Positions 20,497 to 30,339 of a stretch of DNA of 64,000 bases are shown here, piece after piece (position 1 is the first letter of the stretch; each line of letters opens with the position of its first letter). The stretch is taken from assembly GCF_000142905.1 (NCBI RefSeq), contig NW_013657643.1:165911-229910 (forward strand). Reading direction: 5' to 3'. The notes beneath the pieces were generated by a model. That model was not told the DNA's origin, ran no database searches, and saw nothing but the letters and a program-made list of their open reading frames with translations. Made by a program: the position numbers and the translations under genes. The DNA is from Thecamonas trahens ATCC 50062. Its lineage: Eukaryota; Apusozoa; Apusomonadida; Apusomonadidae.

Positions 20497-23400
20497 CTAG
20501 TGGCGGAGCGAGCGGTTGAGCTCGTCGCGGATGTGTTCCAGCTCTGCAGCCATCTCGACCGAGGCGGCCGATTGGCCCTGCTCCTGTAGATGGGCGGAGA
20601 GCTGGACGTTGTACGCGCGCCAGTTCTTTGCCATCTTGCGAAGCGTCTCCTCGAGCTTGGCGTTCTCGGACTGCTCCTGGGCGAGCCGCGAGGCGAGCGC
20701 CTTGAGCTCGCGGTCGAGGTCGCGAGCAATGGTATCCTTGGACGAGGACTCTGTGCGGAGGACCTTGAGCTCGTCTTTGAGCGAGGCGGTTTCTGCACGG
20801 AGGCGGCCGAGCGACTTCTCGGTCCGGAGCAACTCCTTCTCGTACTTGACTACATAGGACTCGAGCTTGGCGTTCTGGGCCTCTGCCGACTCGAGCTGGG
20901 TCCGGAGCGCGTCGATCGAGTCATGGGCGGCGAGCTCGGCGGTGCGGGTGAGCGAGGCTGCGGTGGCATTAGCTTCATCAAGAGCGGCATGGAGGCTTGC
21001 CTGCGCCCGCTGCAGGTCGGCGATTTCGCGGTCCGCAGCGCGGAGCTTGCCCTGAAGGACAAGCAACTCGTCGGAGGCGGCGTGCTCTGCGGTCTGGGTG
21101 GAGAGAACGCGCTGGCGCTCCGAGGCGAGGAGGTCCTCGAGCTTGACAACGGCGTCCTTTTCTAGGGCGAGCGAGGTGTGCAGGACCTGGTTCTGGGCGT
21201 GGGCGTCGGCCAAGGCGCGCTCGAGCTCGTGAATCTGGGCGCGAGCCGAGGCCAGCTGGGCGCGGAGGTCCTCGGCGTGCTTGTGGACGTTGGCGGTGAG
21301 AGCCTGGGCAGCCTCGACCTCGGAGCGTGCGGCCTTGAGCTCGGCGTCGCGAGAAGCGGCGGACGAGGCCTCGTCATGGGCTTGCCGCGAGAGCGAGGCC
21401 AGCTTGCGCTCAAAGGCACGAAGGTCGAGGACGTAGCCCTTGTTCTCCTGCTCGAGCGTGCGGATGTGGGCAGCCATGGAGGCAGCCTCCTGGTTGGCAG
21501 CAAGGAGCTGGCCGCGGAGTTCGTCACGGTCGGCAGCGTCGGCGGCGGCAGCGGCGGCGACCCGCTTGTTCTCGTCCGAGACAGAGGCATAGTTGCGGAG
21601 AACGTCGTTGAGCTCGCGGTCCTTGGCCTTGACGAGCTCATCGGCAAAGTGGGCGCGGGCAGTGGCGTCGCTGAGCTGAGCGCGGAGATCCTGGACTTCT
21701 GCAGCGGCAGCGGCGAGATCGGCGTTGAGCATCTGGTTCTCGCGGGTCATGTTGGCAAGGTCCTGGTCAAGCGACGAGACCGAGGCCGACGTCCCGGCGA
21801 GCTGCTCCTCCCATTGGGCCTTTGTGGTAAGGGCGTCTTGGAGCTGTGCTCCGAGTGAGGCGATTTCCGCGTCCTTGCTGTCTGCGGATGCGAGGCAAGC
21901 CTGCAGCTGCTCCTGGGTAGCCTCGTGGGCGGAGAGAGCAGCGTCGCGCTCAGCCTTGGCGGCGTCGACGGCGGCGCGGGATTCCACGAGCGCTGCCTCT
22001 TTTGCGTCGAGCGAGGCCTGGGTAGCGCCGACGCGGTCGTCAAGGAGAGCCAGCGAGTGCTGGAGGTTTGCAATCTGGGCGTCCTTGCGGGCAAGGTCCT
22101 TGGTAGCGTTTGCGCGTGCGGTGTCGGCGGCGTCGGCGCGTGCGGTGGCGGCGTCGACGTCATCGCGTGCGGCAGCAACCTGGGCTAGGAGATCCTCGCG
22201 CGAGACGTTCATCTGGTTGACCAGCGAAGACATACGAGAGGCCTTGTGCGAGGCGGCGGACGAGGAGGAGAGGGCCTCCCCGAGCTGGTCATTGAGGGCG
22301 GCAACCTGGTCGAGGAGCGAGGCGCGCTCCGAGTTTGCGGCAGAGAGCTCAGCCTTGAGGGCGGTGATCTGGGAGTTGAGCGAAGCGATAAAGGCGCCCT
22401 GCTTGAACGAGTTGGACGAGACGTGCTCCTTGTCGTCGGTGAGGAGGAGGACGCGCTGCTGGAGGGAGGCGACCTGCGCAGCCATGGCGGCACGCTCGGC
22501 GTCTGCGGAGGCTGCGGCACGCTCGGCGCGCTCGGCCTTATTGGAAGTGGTGACGAGGTCGCCAGCCTTGGAGGCAAGCTCGGCGTCGCGAGCCTTGAGC
22601 TCGTTGAGGAGGGCAGCGTGCTGGCCGCGGAGCTGGTCGTGGAGCTCAGAGAGCGAGTCGTGGTCGGCCTTGAGGCTCTGCAGCGAGGCGGACATCTCGT
22701 TGGCCTGCGACTCGACGAGAGCAAGGGCGTCTGCGAGCTCGGACTTTTCAGCGCGGACGGTGGCGAGGGTGGCATGGAGGTGGTCGACCGAGGCGCGGGC
22801 GTCTGCGAGTTCGTCTGCGGTCTTCTGCTCCTTGCGGACCATGCGGTTGTACTCGACGACTTGGGCGGTGGCCTGCTCTTGGAGGGAGGCGATCTGGTGC
22901 TTGGTCTGCTCGAAGCGGTCCTGCAACGGGGCGAGCGCCTCTGTCTCGCGGACCAGCGAGTCCTTCTCGGCCTCGAGCTGCTTGACGGAGGCCTGAAGCT
23001 GGGCGTTGGCAAGGCCGAGCTCGTGGACTTCGGTCTTGAGGGCGGAGAGCTCGTTGGTGAGCCGGTTCTTGTCAAAGCGCTCCGAGTCTGCCGCGGCGAG
23101 CGCGTCCTGGGAGGCAGTGTGGGCGGCCTGGGCGTCCGACGCCAGGCGCTCGACCTCCTTCTTGTAGTAGTCGCGCTCCTGCTCGAGTGCGGCGTACATG
23201 GTCTGCAGCCGTTCTTGCGCATTCTGGAGAGACTCGAGCTCCTCGCCCATCTTGGAGCGCTCGCGGTCGACGGCCTCTGTCAGCGACTTGAGCGTGTCCT
23301 GGAACTGCACCTTGGAGCCGAGCTGGACCTTGAGCTCATCGTTGTCGGCCATGTGCTTTTCGAGGAGCTGGTGGAGGCCAGTGTTGTCTTGCTGGAGGTT

Positions 23401-24822
23401 GACGGCGGCGGCCTGAGCCTCCTCGCGCTCGACTTGGAGCTTGGAGACGTGGAGCTGCAACGTCTTGAACTCTGTGGTGAGGGCGGCGTGCTCGTCGGTG
23501 AGGGCGGCGAGGTCGTTCTCTGCGCGGCGGGCGCGGGCCTCGAGGGTGCGAGCGGCGGCGTCGGCTTCGGCGGCCTGAGTGCGGGCAGCATCCTTGGCAG
23601 CCTCGAGCTCTGCAATGATGTCGGCAAAGGAGGAGCGGGCCGAGGCGTACGAGTCGACGACCTGGGCAACCGACGACGACTGCGACTTGAGCTTGGAAGC
23701 GGCGGCCTCGGCGGCGGCGGCCTTGGCGTGAAGGGCTGAGATGGTCTGCTGAGCAGTGTCAAGCTGGGCCTCCAGCTCGCGGACTCGAGTCGAGGCGGCG
23801 GCGGCGGCTGAGGAGTCTGCAGATGAGAGTTGTGCGGCCTGAGCCTGGAGCGCCTTGAGCTCGTTGACGAGGCGGACGTTCTTGGCAAGGACTTGCTTGT
23901 AGGCAACCCGGGCAGCGTCGACCGAGCCCTCGCCGCCCATGGCGTCGATGCGGGCGTTGGCAGCCGCGAGGGCGTCACGGGCCTTGGCCAGCTCCGAGTT
24001 GAGGACCTCGACCTCAAGGCGGGCCTGGGAGAGCTCACGCTCGTGCTGGGCCTGCTGCGCGTCAAAAGCGCGCCGGTCGGGGGCAGTGCCACGTTCGACA
24101 ATCATGCCCAGGCGGGCCACCTCCTTCTCGTACTCAAAGACCTCGTACTGCAAGGCGTCGCGCTCGCGGGTGAGCGAGGCGGCGAGCTCACGGGCGTCGG
24201 CGAGATCGCGAGTCAGGGCCTCAATCTTGGCGTTTGCGGCGTCGAGGAGATCGAGCTGGACAGGGCTTCCGCGCGACGGCGAGGCAGCCGCAGGTGACGC
24301 CGAGGGGTTTGCGGCCGGGGCAGCGCGGCGCGGCGGGGCGGGCGACGAGAGGTGCAGGCCCGGCGAGAGCGGCGGAGCGGCGGAAGTCGAGTCGGCAGCG
24401 CGAGTCCGGAGGGCGTCGAGCTGCGCCTCAAGGCGGGCAATGGTGGCGGCCTGCTCCTCGTTGAGGAAGGAGGCGTCCTGGATGGAGGCGGTGAGGGCGG
24501 CGTTCTTTGCAATCCACTCGTCCTCGCGGCGGCGGAACTGGTTGCCCTGCTTGACCAGGGCGGCATGGAGCTCATTGTTGTCGTGCAGCAGACGCGAGTT
24601 CTCCTTGGCCAGCGGCTCGAGCTGAACCTGGGCCTTGCGGCCTTCGCGGTTGGCCGTATCGACGGCGGCTTGCAGGCGGGCGACCGAGGCCGTGGCCGAG
24701 ACCAGGCCATCGAGCAAGTCGGCCACCACCGGGGCCGACTCGATGCCCACCACATTGTGGTAGCCCAGCGCATGGAGCTTGCTCCGCAGCTCTTCAAAGC
24801 CTGTCCGGTCGGGGCCTGTCAT
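20497..24822 (-). CDS. CEP135: CEP135/Bld10-like centriolar coiled-coil protein
   Basis: 1441 residues in one exon. The N terminus (FEELRSKLHALGYHNVVGIE, then APVVADLLDGLV and LEPLAKENSRLLHDNNELH) follows the order of the CEP135/TSGA10 N-terminal helix, where LDQLGYRQTLT, PLVEKLFSDLV and LEPYKLENARL-type blocks occur. A second signature, ALEQERDYYKKEVERL near residues 540-556, matches the EEERDFYKKELERL block of CEP135. The remainder is continuous coiled coil. CEP135/Bld10 builds the cartwheel spoke tip and links it to triplet microtubules in basal bodies, in keeping with a flagellated cell. Its length exceeds the human protein (about 1140 residues). It is divergent from the COA1-like gene, with an assembly gap between them, and convergent with the FG-GAP gene 40 bases away. 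Confidence 0.85.
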   Translation of the reverse strand: MTGPDRTGFEELRSKLHALGYHNVVGIESAPVVADLLDGLVSATASVARLQAAVDTANREGRKAQVQLEPLAKENSRLLHDNNELHAALVKQGNQFRRREDEWIAKNAALTASIQDASFLNEEQAATIARLEAQLDALRTRAADSTSAAPPLSPGLHLSSPAPPRRAAPAANPSASPAAASPSRGSPVQLDLLDAANAKIEALTRDLADARELAASLTRERDALQYEVFEYEKEVARLGMIVERGTAPDRRAFDAQQAQHERELSQARLEVEVLNSELAKARDALAAANARIDAMGGEGSVDAARVAYKQVLAKNVRLVNELKALQAQAAQLSSADSSAAAAASTRVRELEAQLDTAQQTISALHAKAAAAEAAASKLKSQSSSVAQVVDSYASARSSFADIIAELEAAKDAARTQAAEADAAARTLEARARRAENDLAALTDEHAALTTEFKTLQLHVSKLQVEREEAQAAAVNLQQDNTGLHQLLEKHMADNDELKVQLGSKVQFQDTLKSLTEAVDRERSKMGEELESLQNAQERLQTMYAALEQERDYYKKEVERLASDAQAAHTASQDALAAADSERFDKNRLTNELSALKTEVHELGLANAQLQASVKQLEAEKDSLVRETEALAPLQDRFEQTKHQIASLQEQATAQVVEYNRMVRKEQKTADELADARASVDHLHATLATVRAEKSELADALALVESQANEMSASLQSLKADHDSLSELHDQLRGQHAALLNELKARDAELASKAGDLVTTSNKAERAERAAASADAERAAMAAQVASLQQRVLLLTDDKEHVSSNSFKQGAFIASLNSQITALKAELSAANSERASLLDQVAALNDQLGEALSSSSAASHKASRMSSLVNQMNVSREDLLAQVAAARDDVDAATARADAADTARANATKDLARKDAQIANLQHSLALLDDRVGATQASLDAKEAALVESRAAVDAAKAERDAALSAHEATQEQLQACLASADSKDAEIASLGAQLQDALTTKAQWEEQLAGTSASVSSLDQDLANMTRENQMLNADLAAAAAEVQDLRAQLSDATARAHFADELVKAKDRELNDVLRNYASVSDENKRVAAAAAADAADRDELRGQLLAANQEAASMAAHIRTLEQENKGYVLDLRAFERKLASLSRQAHDEASSAASRDAELKAARSEVEAAQALTANVHKHAEDLRAQLASARAQIHELERALADAHAQNQVLHTSLALEKDAVVKLEDLLASERQRVLSTQTAEHAASDELLVLQGKLRAADREIADLQRAQASLHAALDEANATAASLTRTAELAAHDSIDALRTQLESAEAQNAKLESYVVKYEKELLRTEKSLGRLRAETASLKDELKVLRTESSSKDTIARDLDRELKALASRLAQEQSENAKLEETLRKMAKNWRAYNVQLSAHLQEQGQSAASVEMAAELEHIRDELNRSLRH

Positions 24823-25330
24823 GGCTCCCGTTCGTCAGACGTGGTGCGGTGCGTGCGGTGTCGTCGTTTTGGCGCCAAAGGCCGAAAGCCAAAAGGCGGA
24901 AGGCGGGGAACGATGAAAATGGGGGGGAATGGGCGAAACGAACGATTATTGGGGGAAGGGGGGGGGGGNNNNNNNNNNNNNNNNNNNNNNNNNNNNNNNN
25001 NNNNNNNNNNNNNNNNNNNNNNNNNNNNNNNNNNNNNNNNNNNNNNNNNNNNNNNNNNNNNNNNNNNNGGAGGAGATGGGGATCGAAGGGGGAGGGGGGG
25101 GAGGGGGAGGGGAGGGAGGGAGGTCGCGGGGTATGGGATCGAGGGTTTGGGGGGAGTTCTCAAGGTTCAGGCGTTGGCAAGCCGCATACTCTGGGGGTGG
25201 GATCAGAGCCATCCATGTCACTGGCCTGCGTTGGGCAGACGGGCAGATGGGGGTGGCGTCGGTGTCTTGGCTCTGTTGAGTCAATGTCGCGTGCGACGAA
25301 CTCACCTCACCCGCGTTGCAAACACAGAGC
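24823..25330. other. Divergent promoter containing assembly gap
   Basis: 508 bases between CEP135 and the COA1-like gene. Exactly 100 N (24969-25068), typical of a gap of unknown size, follow a G run. Flanks are G-rich on the plus strand. Nothing else recognised. Confidence 0.8.
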
Positions 25331-25978
25331 ATGTTACGGCTTGGTGCCCGGTTGGTCTCACATTGGGGAAGGAGGCTCGGCGGAGAGGATGCAGCAAGCA
25401 AGGGCCGTGGCTTGTTTACCGGCGCACGGGGGCCTGGGCATGCCAAGGGCGGCGGCCGAGGTGGGGGAGGCCCGCGTGGCCAGGGCCCGCTCTTTGACTC
25501 GGATGCGCCGTTCCTCTCACAGATTGCGGGCTGGCGGACGATGCTTCCGCTGCTAGTTGTCGGATGGGCCGGCTTCTTTGGTGTTCAGGCGGTGCTGACT
25601 GGCCAGCGGACGCTGCGTGCCGCGCCCGCTACCCGCGCCGCTGCTGCTGCGGTACTCGACTCGGAAGAGGCCGGCGAGGCTCTTGGCGCTGCTACTGCTA
25701 ACGAGCTGGCGGCGGCGGCCAAGCTCGGTTGGTGGATGTGGGGAAAGAGCTCCGGGCGGACGACAGCGGTGACCTTTGATGTCGCCGGCGTGCCCGGGAC
25801 CGCGCCCGGCGGCGCAACGCCCGTGGCCACCGTTGACGCCCGCGCCATCGACGACGCTGGCATTCTCACCTTTATCGAACTGACAGTCTGCGTCACACCG
25901 TCGGCGGCTCCCAGTCCTCCTGCGGGCAAGCACTGCTTCTCGCTCGTCGACGCTGCCAACGCGCGCGCGCACGCATGA
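25331..25978 (+). CDS. COA1/TIM21-like mitochondrial inner-membrane protein
   Basis: 215 residues. The N terminus MLRLGARLVSHWGRRLGG is an Arg-rich, acid-free amphipathic presequence. A single membrane helix (LPLLVVGWAGFFGVQAVL, residues ~72-89) is followed by the Coa1-type pattern. This comprises a helix in which a residue run ends in a LG-type turn (VLDSEEAGEALGAATA), a W-x-x-W-G strand (WWMWGKSSGRTTAVTFDVAG) and a final strand pair (GILTFIELTVCV). Coa1-family proteins assist cytochrome c oxidase assembly and are related to Tim21. The assignment rests on this pattern and topology, so it is moderately sure. Glycine-rich sequence between presequence and membrane helix is unusual. The 3' end is 14 bases from the convergent coiled-coil gene. 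Confidence 0.6.
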   Translation: MLRLGARLVSHWGRRLGGEDAASKGRGLFTGARGPGHAKGGGRGGGGPRGQGPLFDSDAPFLSQIAGWRTMLPLLVVGWAGFFGVQAVLTGQRTLRAAPATRAAAAAVLDSEEAGEALGAATANELAAAAKLGWWMWGKSSGRTTAVTFDVAGVPGTAPGGATPVATVDARAIDDAGILTFIELTVCVTPSAAPSPPAGKHCFSLVDAANARAHA

Positions 25979-25992
25979 CTCAACCTCCCCCC

Positions 25993-27909
25993 TCATATGT
26001 GGTGCGACGGCAGCGGCGGTGGTGAGGCGACCACACCGGCCAGGAGCTGGGCCAAGGTCTCGACCTTGGCCATGACTGGCGCGTCTTCGCCGCCAAGCAA
26101 ACCACTAAGCTCGGCGGTTCCGACTGCCTTGGCCACCAGCCGCACCAGATAGTCCTGCTCGGCGACCTCGGCGTTGAGCTCATCGATCTCGTCTTGAAGC
26201 TCGGCAACCGTCAGGTGTTTGTCGCACTCGCTGCTCGTCACCAGCTGCTCCTCCACCGCAGCCTGGCTCGCCAACGCGCGGTGCAGCCGCTCCTCGAGTG
26301 ACGCAATGACCTCAGAAGTGTAGGCCACCTGCTCGCGTACCTCAACCACGACGTCGGCCGCTACTGTCGACTCGAGTTCCCGCTCCTGCTCCGAAGCAAG
26401 CTCGCGCCGCAACGACGCGTTTGCACTCTGCAAGCTGTCGACCTCGCTCTCCAGCTGCGCAACGCGGTCCGTGAGATTAGCCACCGCGGCTGCAGTCGCC
26501 TTTTGGAACTTGGCCTCCAGCTGAGAAGTAGCGTCTGCATGCCGGCGCGCCGCCTCCGCCTGCCGGTCTTTGAGCGCTGCAGTCGCGGCCTCGGCCGCTT
26601 CCGCGCGCGCCTCGGCCTCGGCCATAGCTGACACAGCATCGGCTGCCCGTGCCTCAGCTGCTGCCGCCCTTGCCTCGGCCTCGGTCACAGCATCGGCCTC
26701 ACTGGCCTCTTCCGCCTCCGCCTCGCCATCGTCGCCTGTATGCTCAAGCTCGTACGCAAGCCGCCGCCGCGCATCGTCCAGATCGCTCTCGAGAGCAGAA
26801 ATTCGGGTGGTGGCCTCGGCCTCGGAAGCCTTGTACGCATCGACCATCTCCTGCAGTGCAGCGACCTCCTGCTGGAGACGCTTGGCCGAGGGCGCCGCGT
26901 CCGGGAGCGGCATCGTCTGCGCCATGGCAGACATGCGTTGCTCGCGCTCAAGCGCCACCCGCGATGACCGAAGCGCAGTCTCCAGCGAGTCGTTGGTCGC
27001 GCGCAGCGCCATGACCTCGTCTGTCAGCGACGAGGCAATGGCGGCAATGTGCGACTCGTCACCGCGGAGCTCGCGCACAACCTGCAGCTGGACCGCAATG
27101 TCGTCCTTGGCGCGCCGCTCGGCTGCCAGCTGAGAGCGCAGATCGTCGGCCTCGACCATCGCAGCATTGAGTTCTTGCGAGAGCCGCAGGCTCTGCGCCT
27201 CCAGCCCGTCGATCCGCGTCACAAGCTCCAGTCGCTCGGTAGAGAGCGCCTTGATGTCCCGCTCGTAAATCGACCGCAGCGAGTCATACTCGCGCAACAG
27301 CTCGTCCTTCTCCGCAGTCACTCGCGCCAGCTCTGACCGGAGGACCAGCTCTGCCCGCGAGTTAGGCGCATCACCGCGCCCGGCCCCCTGCGGCGCATCG
27401 CCCGGACCCGGATCCCGGAGGACGGCCTCGGCCGACGCCAGCTGCGCGTGCAGACTTCGCAGCTTGCCCTCGGCCGCCACCTTGGCGTCCTTCAAACGAG
27501 CAATCTCGGTCCGCCGTCGCGCCGCCGCCCCGTCCAACTCCAGCAGCGCCTCGCGGACTGCCGCCCGCCGGCTCTGCACCGCACCCAGCTGCTCCAGCAG
27601 CCGCGCCTCATCGGCCGCCAGCGACGCACGCTTCGCCGCAGCCTCGTCCGAGAGTCGCGGAATGCGGTCAAACAGGCCCAGTCGCTGCTGCACATCGTCC
27701 AACGCCGCCATCAGCTCAGCCTCGTCCTCACGCAGTGCAGAGTCCTCCGCATGCAGCGCCCGCGCCGCCGGTCCGTCGCCATCTCGTGCCGTCTGGTCGT
27801 CCGCCAGCACCGCCAACAGCGCCCGCGAGGCTTCGTCCTTGGCCCTCGCCACCTGCGACAGCTGCGCCCTCAGGCTGCTCACCGCTGCCACCTCGTCGTC
27901 CGAGCCCAT
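25993..27909 (-). CDS. Coiled-coil protein of unknown function
   Basis: 638 residues, nearly all predicted coiled coil from heptads (for example SELARVTAEKDELLREYDSL and ERDIKALSTERLELVTRIDG). A break at about residue 180 (GPGDAPQGAGRGDA) separates two coils, and an Ala/Glu-rich central part (EADAVTEAEARAAAAEARAA) precedes the C-terminal coil. The last 60 residues may be globular (LVRLVAKAVGTAELSGLLGG). No family was recognised. It shares a 211-base divergent promoter with the HAUS5-like gene, which makes a shared spindle or centrosome role conceivable but not shown. Its ATG lies at 27907-27909. Confidence 0.75.
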   Translation of the reverse strand: MGSDDEVAAVSSLRAQLSQVARAKDEASRALLAVLADDQTARDGDGPAARALHAEDSALREDEAELMAALDDVQQRLGLFDRIPRLSDEAAAKRASLAADEARLLEQLGAVQSRRAAVREALLELDGAAARRRTEIARLKDAKVAAEGKLRSLHAQLASAEAVLRDPGPGDAPQGAGRGDAPNSRAELVLRSELARVTAEKDELLREYDSLRSIYERDIKALSTERLELVTRIDGLEAQSLRLSQELNAAMVEADDLRSQLAAERRAKDDIAVQLQVVRELRGDESHIAAIASSLTDEVMALRATNDSLETALRSSRVALEREQRMSAMAQTMPLPDAAPSAKRLQQEVAALQEMVDAYKASEAEATTRISALESDLDDARRRLAYELEHTGDDGEAEAEEASEADAVTEAEARAAAAEARAADAVSAMAEAEARAEAAEAATAALKDRQAEAARRHADATSQLEAKFQKATAAAVANLTDRVAQLESEVDSLQSANASLRRELASEQERELESTVAADVVVEVREQVAYTSEVIASLEERLHRALASQAAVEEQLVTSSECDKHLTVAELQDEIDELNAEVAEQDYLVRLVAKAVGTAELSGLLGGEDAPVMAKVETLAQLLAGVVASPPPLPSHHI

Positions 27910-28032
27910 TGCTGAGGGGTAGAAGGTGGTGGGTGGGTGGTGACGAGCAGGAGGAGGAGGAGGGGTGAGGACGGGGGAAGGTGTGTCCGGAGAGGGAGGG
28001 GGGGGGCGCCGAAGCGCTGGGCTCGACCGGGC

Positions 28033-28078
28033 GATCGATCGCGGTTGGCGATCATGATCGATCGCGGTTGGCGATCAT
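28033..28078 (+). repeat. Two perfect 23-base tandem repeats in a divergent promoter
   Basis: Copies at 28033-28055 and 28056-28078 are identical, and a third copy is begun at 28079. The core is CGATCGCGGTTGGCGATCAT. GATCGATC and ATGATCGATCGCG-like segments are self-complementary. The repeat lies 43 bases upstream of the HAUS5-like ATG and 124 bases from the divergent coiled-coil ATG, so it is a candidate shared regulatory site. Confidence 0.9.
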
Positions 28079-28120
28079 GATCGCGCCCGCCATGGCGACA
28101 CGCCTCTCCGACCACAGGCA

Positions 28121-29791
28121 ATGCTGGCGGCACAGCTCCAGGAGTGGTGTGAGCGCCATGAGGCCCCAGTGCCACCGCTGGAGGCGCTGGCAAGGCCTGA
28201 CGCGCCCGAAGTCCTGCGCAAGCTGGTGGCACACCTGGTAAAGTGCGCGCCGGCGCCGCTGCCGCAGGCTCCGTCTCCGTCCGGACACGGGAGACGGGCG
28301 GGAGAAGGTGGCGAGGGAAGCGGAGCGGGTGAGGGCCAGCATGCGGCACAGCTGCGGATGCTGCGGGCAGAGGCGGCGTCCATCGATGACGAGCTTTCAG
28401 AGGCCGCCGCTGCCGAGGCCGCAGCGACCGCTCGCTACGCCCGAGCCTCGGCCGCCGCCGCCCTCATGGCCGCTCACAACGCACATCTCGACGTGCTCGA
28501 CGACGAGACGGCTGCCATGCGCGAGGTCTACGACGCAGCCGGAAGTAGCCTGCGCCGCATGCTTGCGGCCGGCGGGCGTGATGCAGGGGCCGGGGCTGTC
28601 GCACGGCTGGTTGCCACAGCCCGTTCCGGATCTCTCGATCCGGCTGAGACCCGCTCCCTGCCGCCCGCCGAGCTGCTGGACGGCTTGACCGAGCTGGCGG
28701 CGACCGAGACTTCCCGCATGAAGGCCGAAAACGAGCGCGGGCCGCTCGAGCCGCTTCTCGAGCCGCCAGTGTCAGCCACTGACTCGGTGGCTGCCGTTCT
28801 TGCCGAGCTCCGCGACTCGCACGTCCGCCGCTTTGTCCAAACGGTGGCTGTCGCCGACGATGCTGCCGCGCTCCGGGCCGAGGCCGACGCACTAACAGCC
28901 GCTGCGCCGCCAGCTCTGGTGGCCGCAGCAGCCGCCGCTGGTCTTGTCGCCCGCGCCGACGCGCTCGACAAGCTCGTCGCCTCGTTCGAGGCCGTCCTCG
29001 CCAACGAGGTTGGTTCCAACAACGAGCTGCGTGCCAAGGCTGCTGCCATCGGCGAGATGCAGGAGGCGTACGCGCGAGGTAAGGTTGCGCTCGCTGCAGG
29101 AGTTGCCGCCAACACCCGCACCGCCGACCAGCTTCGGGCGAGCCATGCCCGCCTTCGGGCTGCGGTCAACACAGACCTCGCGCCGATGCCTCGCAGGCTC
29201 GCCCTCGCCTCGTCCTCGCTCACTGCGCTCCGCCTCAAAACGCTCGACGCCCTCGCGGAACACGCCCAGCTGCTAGAGACGCTAACGCTCGCCGGACGCC
29301 GTGCCGGCGTCGACCCGGGCGCGCTCGCGCCTGCTCCTCTTCGCGACCTTGCTGCCGCTGCCGGCTTTGACCCGAGCAGCCAGCGCTGGTCGCTTCTCCC
29401 GGCGCACATCAGTGCCCTGCTTGAGGCCAAGGCCGCCCAGGCGCAGCGTGCTGAGCGCGCCCTGGCACTGCAGACCGAGCACCTTGATGGCGCTCCCTTT
29501 GCCGCACTTGCCTCGCTCCCGCACGTCCGCTCGCTCGCCCGCCGCCTCGCGGATCAGACCGCAACAGGCGACGTCGAGCTCGCCGCCACGCTTTCCGCCG
29601 CCACCGCCACCACCCGCGCTGCCGCTGCTAATGCCGCCGACACCCACGCCATCCTCGCCGACTGGGCCGACCACCCGGCGCAGCACGCTGTCCCGTGGCG
29701 CACTGTAGACGACAGGCCGCTGGACGCCTGGCTCGCCCACCATCGCTCGCTCGTCACTGCCTGGGCCGAGCTAGTCTCGACCGTCGAGTGA
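28121..29791 (+). CDS. HAUS5: HAUS augmin-like complex subunit 5 (HAUS5/AUG5)
   Basis: 556 residues. The N terminus (LQEWCERHEAPVPPLEALAR, then APEVLRKLVAHLVKCA) has the form of the HAUS5/AUG5 N-terminal helical domain, in which a short Trp/Cys helix is followed by a residue pattern for an LR-rich helix. Coiled coil follows. The decisive match is the C-terminal end: ILADWADHPAQHAVPWRTVD followed by LDAWLAHHRSL corresponds to the plant AUG5 and human HAUS5 ends, both of which have a W-x-x-x-P-A/Q-pattern then a Trp-containing helix (for example WWEQPGQAAL in human). Augmin recruits gamma-tubulin to existing spindle microtubules. Its presence shows that microtubule-branching machinery exists in this protist. 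Confidence 0.75.
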   Translation: MLAAQLQEWCERHEAPVPPLEALARPDAPEVLRKLVAHLVKCAPAPLPQAPSPSGHGRRAGEGGEGSGAGEGQHAAQLRMLRAEAASIDDELSEAAAAEAAATARYARASAAAALMAAHNAHLDVLDDETAAMREVYDAAGSSLRRMLAAGGRDAGAGAVARLVATARSGSLDPAETRSLPPAELLDGLTELAATETSRMKAENERGPLEPLLEPPVSATDSVAAVLAELRDSHVRRFVQTVAVADDAAALRAEADALTAAAPPALVAAAAAAGLVARADALDKLVASFEAVLANEVGSNNELRAKAAAIGEMQEAYARGKVALAAGVAANTRTADQLRASHARLRAAVNTDLAPMPRRLALASSSLTALRLKTLDALAEHAQLLETLTLAGRRAGVDPGALAPAPLRDLAAAAGFDPSSQRWSLLPAHISALLEAKAAQAQRAERALALQTEHLDGAPFAALASLPHVRSLARRLADQTATGDVELAATLSAATATTRAAAANAADTHAILADWADHPAQHAVPWRTVDDRPLDAWLAHHRSLVTAWAELVSTVE

Positions 29792-30339
29792 GTCGAGCCC
29801 GCCAGTACGACCAGATGCGAGCGGATGGAGCGAGCCGGGGCGTAGCAGATGCGAGCAGTGGAGGGAGAGGGAGTGGAGCGGAGCGGAGGAGGGAGGATGG
29901 GTGTTGCAAGCGACAGGCCCAAAGATCGATGATGTCTTGGCACTGCCTGTAGTCCTGGCACTGGATCCATGACACTGCACTGCTCGATGCAGCCCATATG
30001 GTGTGTGTGTGTGTGTGTGTGCTGCCTCCCCCTCCCCCCCCCCCCCCCCACCCTCCCCACAAAAAAAAAAACACTGCACATGCGAGGCTTTTACCGAACG
30101 GGTGGGTGGCGACAGGCGGTGGGACGTGAGCGACTTCCAACGGGCCTACACACAGCTTGATTGGGACGAGGCCACCAGAGGGTAGAGCAAGGCACACCGC
30201 AAGTCACGGAAAGAGAGCAACGGAGTTGTGCAACAACAGAGACTCTGTGCTGTTCGTGCTTGCCGTTGCGCTTGTGTGTCAGCTGAGCATTGGAAGGACC
30301 AGACCGGGCGGCAAAGGCACCGTTTGCTGCAAATCAACC
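29792..30339. other. Intergenic region with GT microsatellite, poly-C and poly-A tracts
   Basis: 548 bases between two same-strand genes. A (GT) run (about 30000-30020), a 16-base C run (30034-30049) and a 12-base A run (about 30060-30071) lie about 270-340 bases upstream of the SNX9-like ATG. No RNA gene recognised. Confidence 0.75.

Noticed and set aside
22246-23739. 497-codon open frame antisense to CEP135
   Set aside because: Mirror of the coiled-coil sequence, Gly/Leu/Val-rich without features.
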